64,000 nt of DNA from Tetracladium setigerum (Eukaryota; Ascomycota; Leotiomycetes; Helotiales), in assembly GCA_031472005.1 (NCBI GenBank), contig PZJY01000008.1, positions 2,356,001 through 2,420,000 on the forward strand, in the 5' to 3' direction. This document shows positions 35,745 through 47,600 of the stretch, piece after piece. The stretch's first letter is position 1, and every line of letters begins with the position of its first letter. The notes below the pieces were generated by a model. The model had not been told where the DNA came from, ran no database searches, and saw only the letters and a list, made by a program, of their open reading frames with translations. The translations under genes and the position numbers were made by a program.

Positions 35745-38665
35745 CTGCAGGCAAAGTGCAATTGTTCGGCAGGATGGCTATTTCTCAAACTGGGTATTTT
35801 TGGTTTGAAGAAAGCAGAGAAGAGATGCTCATCTGGAATATACATATGTCTGTATGTGCATGGTACAGCCGGATAGCTACCGGCATGGAGAGGCGCCGTG
35901 ATATAGATGATGTTGTCCTGGGGAAGATTACATGGTCATGGTCAAGGACATGCCTGGTCCCTCGAGGACACCAAGCAAGCAGGGCTCTGGTAGTGGTAGT
36001 GGTAGGTACCGATAAGTCGCCTTGCTTTTTGATATGGATCTGGCAAGCACGCAGCGAGCGACGTTTGCAAGATTTCCTCGCTACCGAATTCCACGCACAT
36101 ACATGCTTCTCCCTGTGACAAGTGGTTGATGAAAAGTGGAGGGGGGTACCGGTGGAGAACTATATGTGGAGGGGAGGGTGGCAAAACGAGACGAAGAAAA
36201 GATGCTAGCTACTATGTTGTTGCGCATGTACTACCATACCAAACTTTTGTTGGCTGAATGTAAACGCGCCACGCACGATTCAGAGTGACGCTGCCGTGAG
36301 CAATCTTTCGTGTGATTGTCAGCCCTTTTCTTCTTTCCTTTTTTTTGGCCCTTTTGCGCTGCTGCTTCCACTGATGCTTTCATGCTCGTTCGCATACGCG
36401 GGGAGCCGGAAGGCCGTGCCCAAGATTTAGCATCGTCTGCGGTGGAACCTCTTGCTGCAATCTTCCTTGCTGAAATAACGTTCGGAACTTTCTATTTTAC
36501 TTCCTGGGATTGCGAAGTGGGGTGGTTGCTGTTACCTACGTTTGGCTTTTTGTTGTCTTACTTCGTCGTAGTATACAAGCGGCCGATGGAACTAGCAGAA
36601 CCGAATAAACTGGCCTGCCCTGGCTCGTACTGTACAATATTCATCCAATCTGCAGTCGCATTGATGCTTTATTAATGAGCAACAGTTCGGTAGGCTAACT
36701 CTATCTCGGCGCCTCGGTGTGCAATGAATGGCGAATGGAATGATCATTCGAAGACTCATGGAAAGGAAGGTCAATAGCCCATGGCACAGTAAGGGTGTGC
36801 GGCGCCCATGAATGAGGGTTGCCGTGGTGTGTGGAGAATAATCTGGAGAGCGGTTTGATATCAACCGAGAGCGTGTATCCAAAGTATCTATCGTCCAGAG
36901 TCCATATAGCGGGTGTGGTATAGGTGAGGGATTCTAAAATATCAGGATCTGCTGCTACGGAAGACGCCCCCCTTCCGTCGGTAGTCACGGTGGAGATGTG
37001 CCTTGTTTGGGACTCGTGGAGACTTCGCGGGCCACGTATATTCAGGGCCATCAATAACTGAGCCATAAAACCATAATGAGTTGTTGGAGTCGTACCGAAC
37101 TACTCACCGAGCCTGGTGGCATGATGGATGCTTATTGCGTTGCAACTTGCCAAGTGTAATAATCATCGGACTTGTGAGGGTCTCGAAGTTGATTCTTTCG
37201 ACATTCCTCTTACCGTATTATTGTACCAGGTTCGGTTCGGAGACTATACTGTCGGACCAAAGACGTTATTAGCAGAGATGATTTGTTCAGGGATGGAAGC
37301 AATGAAAGTGGATAGATTGGGCGAGGTGCCTCGTGGCTTTGGACTGGGGTGCTTGTATTGTGGGTGAGGCGAGATCGAAGGGGTCTGAACAGCCGCTGTC
37401 AAAGAAGGTCATCGATTTTTAGACTCTCCGGCCGGACATTAATCTGCCCCTGTACTTTTCCAATTTGAACATCAGACATGACAGACTGAGATCTATGCTG
37501 AGGATGATTCCGGAAGCTCGAGATGGAGATGGGGGGTCGTTTGGGGGTCGTTAGAGAACAACCTTTCGGAAATGCCATCATCGACCCCTTTGCTTCCACC
37601 CTCCAACACCACCAGAGTTGTCGTCATCATCTCATACGATGTGGTTTGGAATACAGTTCAAACGGGTGGGTATCGTGACAACCATACCACTGAAAAAAAG
37701 ACGGATGAGCCTCGGGAAGTTGCAAATTTCGCAAGGAACGTCTAGAAGCGCCAGGTTCATGTGCCCCTGTAAACCCAGGATTGAGGGTCCAACCACGGAG
37801 GTATTTTATGATCGAAGTGGCTGTGGAGATCATGTATTTGCAGAAATATCTTGATTATTGGCCCCAAAACCTGAAAGCTGCACAATAGACTCAGTTTTCC
37901 AGAAAACGAGGATTACGGAGGAAAGATGGGGATGTTACTTTTCGCTCTACAACACAGTCTCATATCTACGTGTTCTGCAATACCGCAAACAAGAAAAATT
38001 AATATATCATAACTTGGACCTCTGCTAAAGTCAAAAACCTCTCGGGTTTTGCGGCCGACAAGGGTACAACTCATCCCACTACGTGCTATGTACACTCTAC
38101 ATCTGACCAAGTCACCACCGTTATCCACAACTCTGTTGAAACATTATTGGCATTTCGGCAAACCGAAGAAAAAATCACCGAATGGTACACGGCTCGTTTT
38201 AATTATGCCATGGCCGATCTCATATTTGGATCTCATTATTCTCACTGGAGTCCAGAAAGCAGCCCTTGTTTTTCAAGCGAATGAAGAGTTTGATGAAGTA
38301 TATGTGTGGGGTAGTTTCAAAGCCAACCAGCTTTGAAATCTCCTCATAACCGCCCCCAAAATGCGATGTAACTCTCTCAATGGGTCTCCCTCCCTCAGAC
38401 CAAAAAAAAAATTCCTTTACTGCTATCAATGCACAGTAGTTCGTACCAAATTTCCATCATGAAGGGTAACTTCTCCAATGGACGATGGTAAGCGAGTCGA
38501 CCAAATATCGAACCGACGTTAAAATCTGGTCCTGTAATTTCATAGGCGCTCCTCTAAATCGTCTTTGCGGCTCATTAAGCCCGTCATGCTAGAATGTGAT
38601 CACCTCGGTTTTCGGACAGCCTATCATTAAATCACCATTGAACCTCATTCTCCGCTGCGTTGAGC

Positions 38666-39187
38666 ATGCAACTCCATCCCATGTCGAAGGGCTTTCAACC
38701 AAGATATGTCGGCAACCACAAGCAGAAACTACTGCAGAGGTTCGCAGCATCAAATCCCCCGGATGCCACACCATTGGAGATCGCTAGGCTAAATTTGACA
38801 TTGGGCTGTCCGATAAGGGTCTATCCTTGGGATTATGTGAGGAAGACACCCGAGTCGATAGGTTACGAGGCCGTTGCCCTAATCAGTTACGGTACCTGTG
38901 TGCCCGGTACCGAGTACCTCCGTCGAACATTGACTTTTGGTCTGAAGTCTCAGATGCAGAGTTTTCTGAAAGGAGTTGATCTTGCTTCATCGACGAATCT
39001 ACAGGGATTTCAGAGCGAAGTGCGGTTTCACATATGCACAATTGTAATTACTGAGCCTGATCACATGGTCAACAAGTGTCCCATCCATCAAGCCAAACTG
39101 CAGGCGGGCTTGCTGCTGCTGCAACCGAATCTCGATGTGTACCAAGGTACCTTGCACACACGGTCCTTTGACCTGTACCAATGGTAG
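38666..39187 (+). CDS. Open frame of 173 codons, unrecognised
   Basis: An ATG-started frame with no intron runs 173 codons to a TAG. It has scattered cysteines, no signal peptide, no clear membrane helix and no motif I recognise. It sits alone in the gene-poor region, with an inverted-repeat-like GGTACCGAGTACC inside it (38907-38919). It may be chance; I list it because it is one of the longest frames of the region. Confidence 0.15.
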   Translation: MQLHPMSKGFQPRYVGNHKQKLLQRFAASNPPDATPLEIARLNLTLGCPIRVYPWDYVRKTPESIGYEAVALISYGTCVPGTEYLRRTLTFGLKSQMQSFLKGVDLASSTNLQGFQSEVRFHICTIVITEPDHMVNKCPIHQAKLQAGLLLLQPNLDVYQGTLHTRSFDLYQW

Positions 39188-39910
39188 ATGATAAAAGGCT
39201 TGTGAGAACCTCCTGCTCAAACCGTTGACTACCCCGCCATCCCAGCTAAGAAAGTCCCTTCAGAGTCCAGAGATCCTTACAACTTGCGCACACGCAAATC
39301 GCTAGCAAACCCAAAGTTCGAATGGAGCGCTTTGCATGACACTACTTCGTATCTGAAGAAGATATATCTCGTAACCTGAACGCGCAAATTACACTTAAAT
39401 CACCCAATGAATCGTTTCTTCATCGTTCATCGCTCCAACCCTCGCCCCTATTCTTCATTAGCGAGTCATTCTAAAACGACAACTCGTGAAGTCGAACGCT
39501 CATCCATCATCCAAATCAAGACTTCACTACCTCTTCTGCTGATGATTCCAAAGCAGCCATTTCCCCGAGCTCCTGGTCCTTGCAAGGACCTTCGTAGAAG
39601 TGCTGAAGAATCTCAAGAATGTACCTTTGTCCCCACTCCACACGAGGGAAAGGCGTGGACGAGTGGATTAAAATCCAAGAATCCTTGTGCTGCTCCTCAC
39701 AGAGTTGAAACGATTCCGCAAATTCTTGGTCCACAATAATTGCTGGTACACTGTACCAAGTCTCCAGGGTGACTGGGATTGAAGAGGGCTGGGGACGTTA
39801 TCTTGAAATCACGCCGAAATGCTGATATGCCGCCCGAGATGGGCCATCTGAGTTTCGCAGGAGCCTCGCGTTCGGGGGATTCGAGTGCAGCAATCGTCAT
39901 CTATCTTGGG

Positions 39911-39960
39911 ATCCCGTTACATCCCGTTGCATGCCGTTGCATCTTGCTGCATCCTGCTGC
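39911..39960. repeat. 10-nt tandem repeat, five units
   Basis: Five units keep an exact 10-nt register (ATCCCGTTAC, ATCCCGTTGC, ATGCCGTTGC, ATCTTGCTGC, ATCCTGCTGC), diverging progressively from left to right. Confidence 0.85.
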
Positions 39961-42900
39961 CTTTTCATGTGGCTTCTGAAATAGCTTTGAGTTCTAAGAA
40001 TCCTTTTCAGCTTCTTTTACCGTTTTTTGAGAACTCCCTCCTCAGCCATTGATCCAAACAGGAATGGTGGAAGAAGTGGAAGCTGTGCCGTCTCTCTAGC
40101 TGAGTGCCTCTATCGTCATGACCTCGATGAAAGACAAGGAACCCTTCTACGGGGAAAATATTGGAGATAATCCTTACTTTCTTCCCGAGATTTGCGTTGC
40201 TTTGTTGTACGGAGTATCTGTGCAACAATAGGCTTTCGATCACAAGTTAGGGTTTTGGCAGTCACCATCGTCAAAGTCTGTCTCTTATCTCTCGGACAAT
40301 GCTGACCAAGTTCAGAGCTCAAAGTATTCTTCTTCTACTGTATGCCGGCAGTGTCCCAGGTTTGCAATTGGCCATCAGCCTTCTTTGCGTCGTTGCTAGT
40401 GCAGATCATTACTTTATTCTCCGAGCACTTTCTTCACTACATGACCCTGCCTCCTGTGTTTCTACAATCTCCAAAAATTTGTATTTTTTCCTGCGGTTTG
40501 AATTCTGTGTGACGTGAGAATTTAGAAAGTTTGAATACAATCTGAGCAATGAGAATCATGAAATTCTAAGGAAGCTTTCTGACCTTGTTACACGAACTCT
40601 TTGCGCGCGCTTCCTTCCCAATGTTACATCCCTCTCCTTCCTTTTCTTGAAAATGTGATAGTCGCCTTTCTTCGTTTGCAAATGACCGGATGCCTTGCGC
40701 AATTCCTCGCCCTCACGAAACGGTAATTTAGCCATTAGCATCTTTTATTTGATCCTTGGCTGATAACAATTCCACTCCCCGACCGGAGAACCTCTCCCAG
40801 CTAGGGCTACTCCCAGCTCCTTCGTCGTCTCACTCACATATACAGCCAATACAAGCACGAATAGCCTCCGCATATCACTCCTATTCTCCATTCAAACGAT
40901 ACATGCCTACCTAGTATTTACCCAATCCAATCCTTCTCTATCCGAAAATAAATGCTAACCATCATCCAGTCACATTTTGCCTCCATTCATCCGAGATTCC
41001 ATCTTGGAATATTCCTCGGCCAGGTACCGAATACCAACCAAGCAAGTACCAATGTACCATATGTACAAGGGACGCTATAATTCTACAGTATATCCATGAA
41101 TGCCTGCTTAGTGCTTACGGCGGACGTACATTCTCCCCTGCACGCATCTCCAGATGATTACATGGGCACGGAAATGCATCCGGTTTCCATATCAAGGTAT
41201 TGTACTCAATTCAACCGAACCAGAGAAAACAACCCCATCGTTGATTATGAAAAAGATCAACTGATATACTGACATCACTACACTGCCAACATATCATATT
41301 AGCTCTGATTATTGTTCTATTCGGTACGACTGATCGACTTTTTTTTGTTTCAACCGACGATTTTAATTAACCATCCCTCTCGTCTCATCTCATCTATCAT
41401 CGGATCCTCTTTTACCCCTTTCTTTCTTTCCATTTCATCTCACCCCTCTGACAGAGTCACATCACGGCAATTCCTCCGAAATCCGTAATGACGGGTAACC
41501 TTCTCCGAACAGGTGACAGTAGAGCCTGCAGCCTAAGTAAGTGATGGACGACGTATGACGGGGTGAATTGACTGCTGTAAATAATCAGCCGGTAATATCC
41601 CATCCATCGCCCGGATTATACCCCCCTCTCCACCATCTCACATCTCACCACTGCAGCATGCCAGCAGCAACCCCAAAAATAACCAACACCAACAAATTTA
41701 GCCCACAAACCCGCCAGCACGGTTCAACCGTTCCAACAACCTCCACAAAAGGAGAGCAGAAGGAGAAAAGACAATCCAACAAAGATCAAGGCCTCCCAAA
41801 ATATAACTTTGATTGAAATCCCAAAGACTACATAGGCAAGGAGAAACAAAATAGGAAGGAAGAAGGGAAACCAATCCAATTCTGTAGGAAGCATGCGGGG
41901 AAGAATATCACTCTCACAACCGCAACCACAGTCACGGTCACAATCACACTTCACATTACACAACTTCCAACATCTTTGCTATATCATTATCACATCATAT
42001 GATTGTGCCGAAATTCTCACTTATACCTCACTCTATCTGTATGTAATCTTACAATACCTCCAATCTGGATCTCTATATCTTCCCTCACCACTCTGTACAA
42101 CAATCACCTCCAGAGTCTCCAGAACACATCACCACTACCAAACACAAAGAAAAACACCAAATATGGAAGCACGTGCTTGCACCGTCAGTTATACCTAGCA
42201 TATCCAAGTAGTGCTACTCTGTGCGACCTCAAAACCAACAGCCAAAAAAGGAAACCAACGAACCAAATCCAGAAGCGCGTGCTTGTATTGTACAACATGA
42301 CCTGTCCTCCTTCTGTTTTTTTTTTTTTTCTTTCTGCTTCTTTCTGACATATCTCCCTCTTTCTCCATTTCCTCCCTTCTCTCTTCCTTCCTCTCTCCAC
42401 CATGATGACATCTCCACGATCCAAAATTTCGCGATCTCGCGATCTCTTTGGCGAGATCTCCATGCCCTTGTAAGAATTTTCGTCTTCTCCCACACTTCCA
42501 TGTTTCGTCAGCTTTTGTCTCACCTATTCCAGAAATCCCCACCGTCACCCATTATTTCCAGCATCAATAATTTGGTATCCAAAGATATGTATTTTCTACT
42601 ACTGTACGAGTACATTAGGTAGGTAGGTACCTTAGTACTTTGGTACTGTTCCTTGTCCATCCGTCCGTGTCCATACCTACCGTATAGTGTACACGCCATA
42701 TTCCACTATTACCGCCGTAGCTTTTTCAGCTCGATACCACCAAGGAAGATGTACCTCCGTACCCTCGAAACTGATAGATACCTCGGCCATGCCGTTCCAA
42801 GCAATCGATCTTTCGTACTGTTACCACATTTTCCACCCTCTCTTCTCTCCTTTTTTTAACACGTGAACGTGCCATCTCTCGTTCAACCAAATAATCATTC

Positions 42901-44678
42901 AATAATTAAAGGACCAGCTGTTTTGAAAAAAAAAGGGAAAATAATGAAAAAAGCAAAAAAAAAATGCACCGTTACCAAAGTTTCCTTCCTTACGGACACT
43001 ACTTCGTTTGGATCGTCACATTCGTACAGGCGGCCCCATGATACACCCATCTTTGTTTGTTGTCTGTGGGGAATCTTCGAATTTTTCTTCCTAAAAATGT
43101 AACAGATCATCTTTGGAGATACTGGAGAGCACCAAAAACGCCGTTACCAATATTCACATACCTACGAATATATTTCGCTTTTGCTGTACTGCAACTTTTG
43201 CACAGTAATTAGTCCAGGCGCTTCTAAACTAAACCCATCTTTTTCTTTCTTCATCTGTGCGAAACCGTCGAATGAATTTCTGGATAGTAATGCAGCAGCA
43301 AATCGGGAAGGAGCATTTCATGGCCGATAGAGCCGAGTGAAGATGACCGAGTTTGACCAAGAGTGTGCGAGTGACGATCCATCTATACTAGAAGCTGTAC
43401 TATTATAATACCAAGGTTATTAAGAAACCAATTTCAACGCCACCTCCCTCTACTGTTGTAGAAATCGAGAAAGAACAAATAGCATCGGCCTCATTATTGA
43501 TCATTCAATGATTCATCTATATTATCAGGGTAAGGATGTCCTTTTTAGGAAATGAATGAGACTGGATAGAGTATCAATAGACGACATTCTTGCCTACTAG
43601 GGGAGTCTTTCTGGCCACCTAGATCAGTATGAATGATGGCTAAGGGTTACGGGCGAAATGCTACGGATGAATAATGCTGTTGAGAGAAAACAAAACTGAT
43701 CTTTGCTCTCTGCTCTGGTCTGTTCTGTTGGTCTATTCTACGCCCACCCTTACCAGTATTCATGATAATGCTTGCTCGTGTTCCTGTGTTCTCTCGCCAA
43801 AATAACCCCCCAGCTACGAAAACAAAGTTGTAAGACTAATTTACTCGCACTCATAATAACTTGGTAGCCACTCCATGAAACTAACGATCAATAATTTAAT
43901 TATTGACCTAGAAAATCCACCCACTCACTTCATCAAGTTTTCAAACGACAAACGATTCATAGGTACGCAGTCGTCCGTTCGATCGTGCGTTGTTCAGAAA
44001 CCCAAAAATAAAGATCCCCAAGAATAACAAAAAATGCGGAAAGAGGCCGTGGCACATGTGGCCGCCGCTAGCCCCCAGTTTGCGATCATGCAAGTCGACC
44101 GTTGCGTCGACCACCGTTACGATCGCATTAATACTCTGACCTGACCTTGCGGCACGTACATCAAATCATCCCATGCCATCCCATCCTCATGCATGCCATG
44201 CCACGCACAACAAAACACCAAGACCAAGTAATAATCTCCGAACCGAAAGTACGCAGTAGTATGTACCGTAGAAAAAAAGAGAATAGTGCTGTCCCCTGTG
44301 ACCGACATTCCTATTGTAACGGTTACCAAATAAAACAAGGCGTGACTTCGGTTCATTAGGTGCCGACCCTGTCAATACCGAATGATGCGTGGAGGATGGT
44401 AAAATATCGAGTATGGAAAAGTAAAAGAATGATTGTAATTTTTTTGGGTTGTTCCTTGCTTGCCCTTCGTCTCGCTCCATTGGTCGGCGGTGCGGGCGGA
44501 AGCATTCACCCACAACCCCAGATTTTTGATCTTGACAAAGTTGCATGTCTGAGACGCAATATGTGATAGACAGAACAGAAGTCCTGTTCGTAAAAGGATT
44601 TCGGTTGAGCGGCTGGCCTCGTGACTTTCATGCAGCATAACACCCTCATTATTCATCAGCGTATCATCACATCGCACC

Positions 44679-47600
44679 TCAGCGACTGTTGTCGATTTCA
44701 CTCTGGGCGCCGAGGTTGTCGACGTCAACGTCGGTTTCAGGGGATGTGGTCGGTGGCGTTGGCGCTTCCGTGGTAAGTTCAGGGAGCGCTCCATTAAGGA
44801 CGTGACTGTCCAGAGGTGAAGGGACCGGAGCGTCGACTTCGAGCTCGGCAGTTATGTCGGCAATCGTGGTGTTGCTGGGTGCAGCGCTCTCTTCGACTTC
44901 CTTTTTGTGAAAGGTATGCGACTCGCTTAGATTGACTGCCAGGAAGCTTTTCGGGAGTTTGACCCTGAGTAATGGTGAGTACTGATAACTGAATCAACAT
45001 GCCGTGGGACTTACTGATGAAATTTGGCTCTTAAGGTTTCAATCACGACTTTCCAGTCTGCGTGGGAGGTCAAGCTTCGTCTCGGTGCACATGAAATGCA
45101 GTGCTTGCTATCCAGCTGTACGTCCAACGGATCAAATGTATGGCAACCTGGAGAGATGGTGATTCGTATGCTATAAGCATACTTGGGAACATCACCAGCC
45201 GGTGCATCTGGGAGCGTTTTGTTCTCGGATTCGTACAATTCGAAGCAAATCTGAGAAAGGTAATCGAGCTCTGGAATTGCAGAACGCTTGATCTTGGTGT
45301 CAATGCCTCCTTCTAGGATACAATTGAGCAATGTATAGATATGGGATTCCTTGGTGAAGTAGAAGAACGATTTGGCATCATCCGAGGCTTGCATTTCTTC
45401 CAGATCCTGAACGATTTCCTGTGGACATTAGCACCCTTTGTTGGACGAACACTAGGAATTACATACCTTGAGGAGTGGTAGCGATGTAAGCAAACCAATC
45501 TCAAGTTTTTCGTTGTCAGTTATTCCATACTCTTGTGGGCAAATGAAATCAAACAGAATCTTTGCAAGTTTGTAAAGTTCCCTCAACTTCTCTAGTCTGA
45601 CATCTGTCTTTGCTTTCGTTTGACTGTTCCCAGTGAACAGACGGAAATACGGTTCAGGGCTTTCTTCGGGACTTCTTGCAGGACCCATGACCGACCTTCT
45701 TCGGAAAACTCGACGATGCAGGCTTCTGGCACTCTCATTCCTGTCAATGGTGTGTTGGGGAATATCGGGATTGGCTTCCGGCTCCTTGGGTTGTTCTTTC
45801 TGCTTTTCAATGCCTTTAGATTCTTGAATAATTGCTTCTTCTTCCTCGGCCAGAATGCTTGCACTTGGGGTGAAGACCCATTCCAAGAACTGGCGATTGT
45901 GAAGAGCGTCAAATTTCATCGTGTCGTACAGCTCCGAGATTTTGCTTGGGTCGACCTTCTCTCCATCACAAAATTCGCCAAACAGCTTCTCCCATCTTTC
46001 CCTGAAAAGTTCAGCATCCTCTCCGCAACACCAGCGAGCTTGAATATTGCTTGTAGCCGTAGCTTGTGACATCGAGGAGGAGGAGGAGGCAGAGTGGTTG
46101 CCGTCTTTGTCCCCCGGGTTCGCAATTGCATTTAAAGATGTAGATGCTCCGCCGTAAAGCTTTCCAAAGTTGTGGCGCATCACTCTGCGATGGAATTTCA
46201 TTAGCTGAACCACATATCGCTGCACAATTGAAGGTTCTGGCATATTTGCGGGCCATGCAAACTGAGCAGGGGCTTCGTTTCCTTGCCTCAGCAACGTCTT
46301 CAGCTTCTTCTTAACCTTATCCATCTCGTCTTTCGCAGCATTAGAGTCGTCGAGAAGATCCTTTCGAACAGTGATAAAGTCGGGGGTGAGCTCCTTTTGA
46401 TTTGTGAATGCAGAGGCCCAGATTTGGGCGCTTGCCGTCACTCGGCGTTCAGAACTACTGAAGACATGAACCTCATCAAGAACTTCTCGATTCATCAGGA
46501 GGAGATCATTTCTCATGTTCTCGCCAAGCTCCTGTGCCTGATATCTAGCAGAGTGTGTTGGCTCCCCTCCCCACTTGACAATCAGCTGCAGTTTGTCCAA
46601 GACAAGACTATTTTCAATGGCAGTTATTCTGGACAGCGTGGTGTCCGACACGGAATCTTGTCTTCGGTTCCTCCCAATGGGATCTTCGGTGTCGTTTGAT
46701 TCAATAGTAGGCGAAACCACGACAGGCTCTTCGTGCAGTTGTGTCGATGATGGATTATCGGGCGATAGATCTTGGCAGGATAAAGCTCCGCGGGCTTTCG
46801 CTTCCTGAACATGGGTTTGATCTGAACTTTTGTGCCAGTCCACGCTCCCTTTTTGGCAAGGACGTTCCGCAACGTTTTGAGTTTCTCGCGATCCTCAATC
46901 CCCTCTTGTGCAGCTTGGTCTACAGCAAGTAGTACACTCTCGAGCGCTGCGGCACCAGTTAAAAGAACTTCTTCCTGGTGACCTTTGAGCAGCTCGATGA
47001 AAGGTCTAGTGTGAAATGTGAACTTGTATTTTTGCTTAGGTGTTCTATCAGCATGGCGAATGACTGATACCATGCCCTTCAACTTCCAAGAATGTTTCGG
47101 AGCCGGTGGCGCTAGCTCTTCTTCCTCTTTCGTGGTGATGGTTGATGGAGTCAGAGGAACCTCTGGGGGCGGGAGGCAGCAGTACTTGAAGGAGCACTGG
47201 TTGATGGCAAGGGAGCCGCAGGTGGCGGCAGTGGAGGTAAGATGGACCCAGTCGGTATGGGAGGTGATTGCATTCCCTTATCTGCTCCCGGTGGAGACTC
47301 TTTGTGCGCCGAGGTGACAGAGGAGGGCGGAGAAGCAGCTGCGAGTGACTTCTTGTGGTGATGTTCGCGAAGTTTAGACACACTAGGGGATTTTGAAAGT
47401 ATCGTTCGTAATGCCGAACGATGCTCCTGGCCCTCCTTGACCGCTGGTTCCTTATGAGCGGATCCATTTGCTGTGGCAGTGGTAGTGGAGCTGTCTGATG
47501 GCGAGGAGGAGACGGTGCTGCTTGCTGCTGGTATTGCAAGCTTCTTTTGCGCCTCAGCAATGAACATCTCCTTCATAATGCGAGCACTCTGGTCATAGTA

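Larger units (their letters stand above)
35033..44678. other. 9.6-kb gene-poor region
   Basis: This is the largest stretch without a supported gene. It contains a GAT microsatellite (35726-35744), the 10-nt tandem repeat at 39911-39960, further copies of the GTAC-type inverted repeat (40207-40217, 42751-42762) and long pyrimidine tracts (41385-41460, 42310-42400). Open frames of up to 173 codons occur but show no domain. I see no transposase, reverse transcriptase or terminal repeats. Confidence 0.5.

Noticed and set aside
36701..37066. 121-codon minus-strand ATG frame
   Set aside because: No recognisable feature; I cannot separate it from chance.
47100..47200. Separate kinase and phosphatase genes at the VIP1 locus
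   Set aside because: Both domains are on one strand in Vip1 order, and one added base in the five-C run joins them; there is no room for a promoter.
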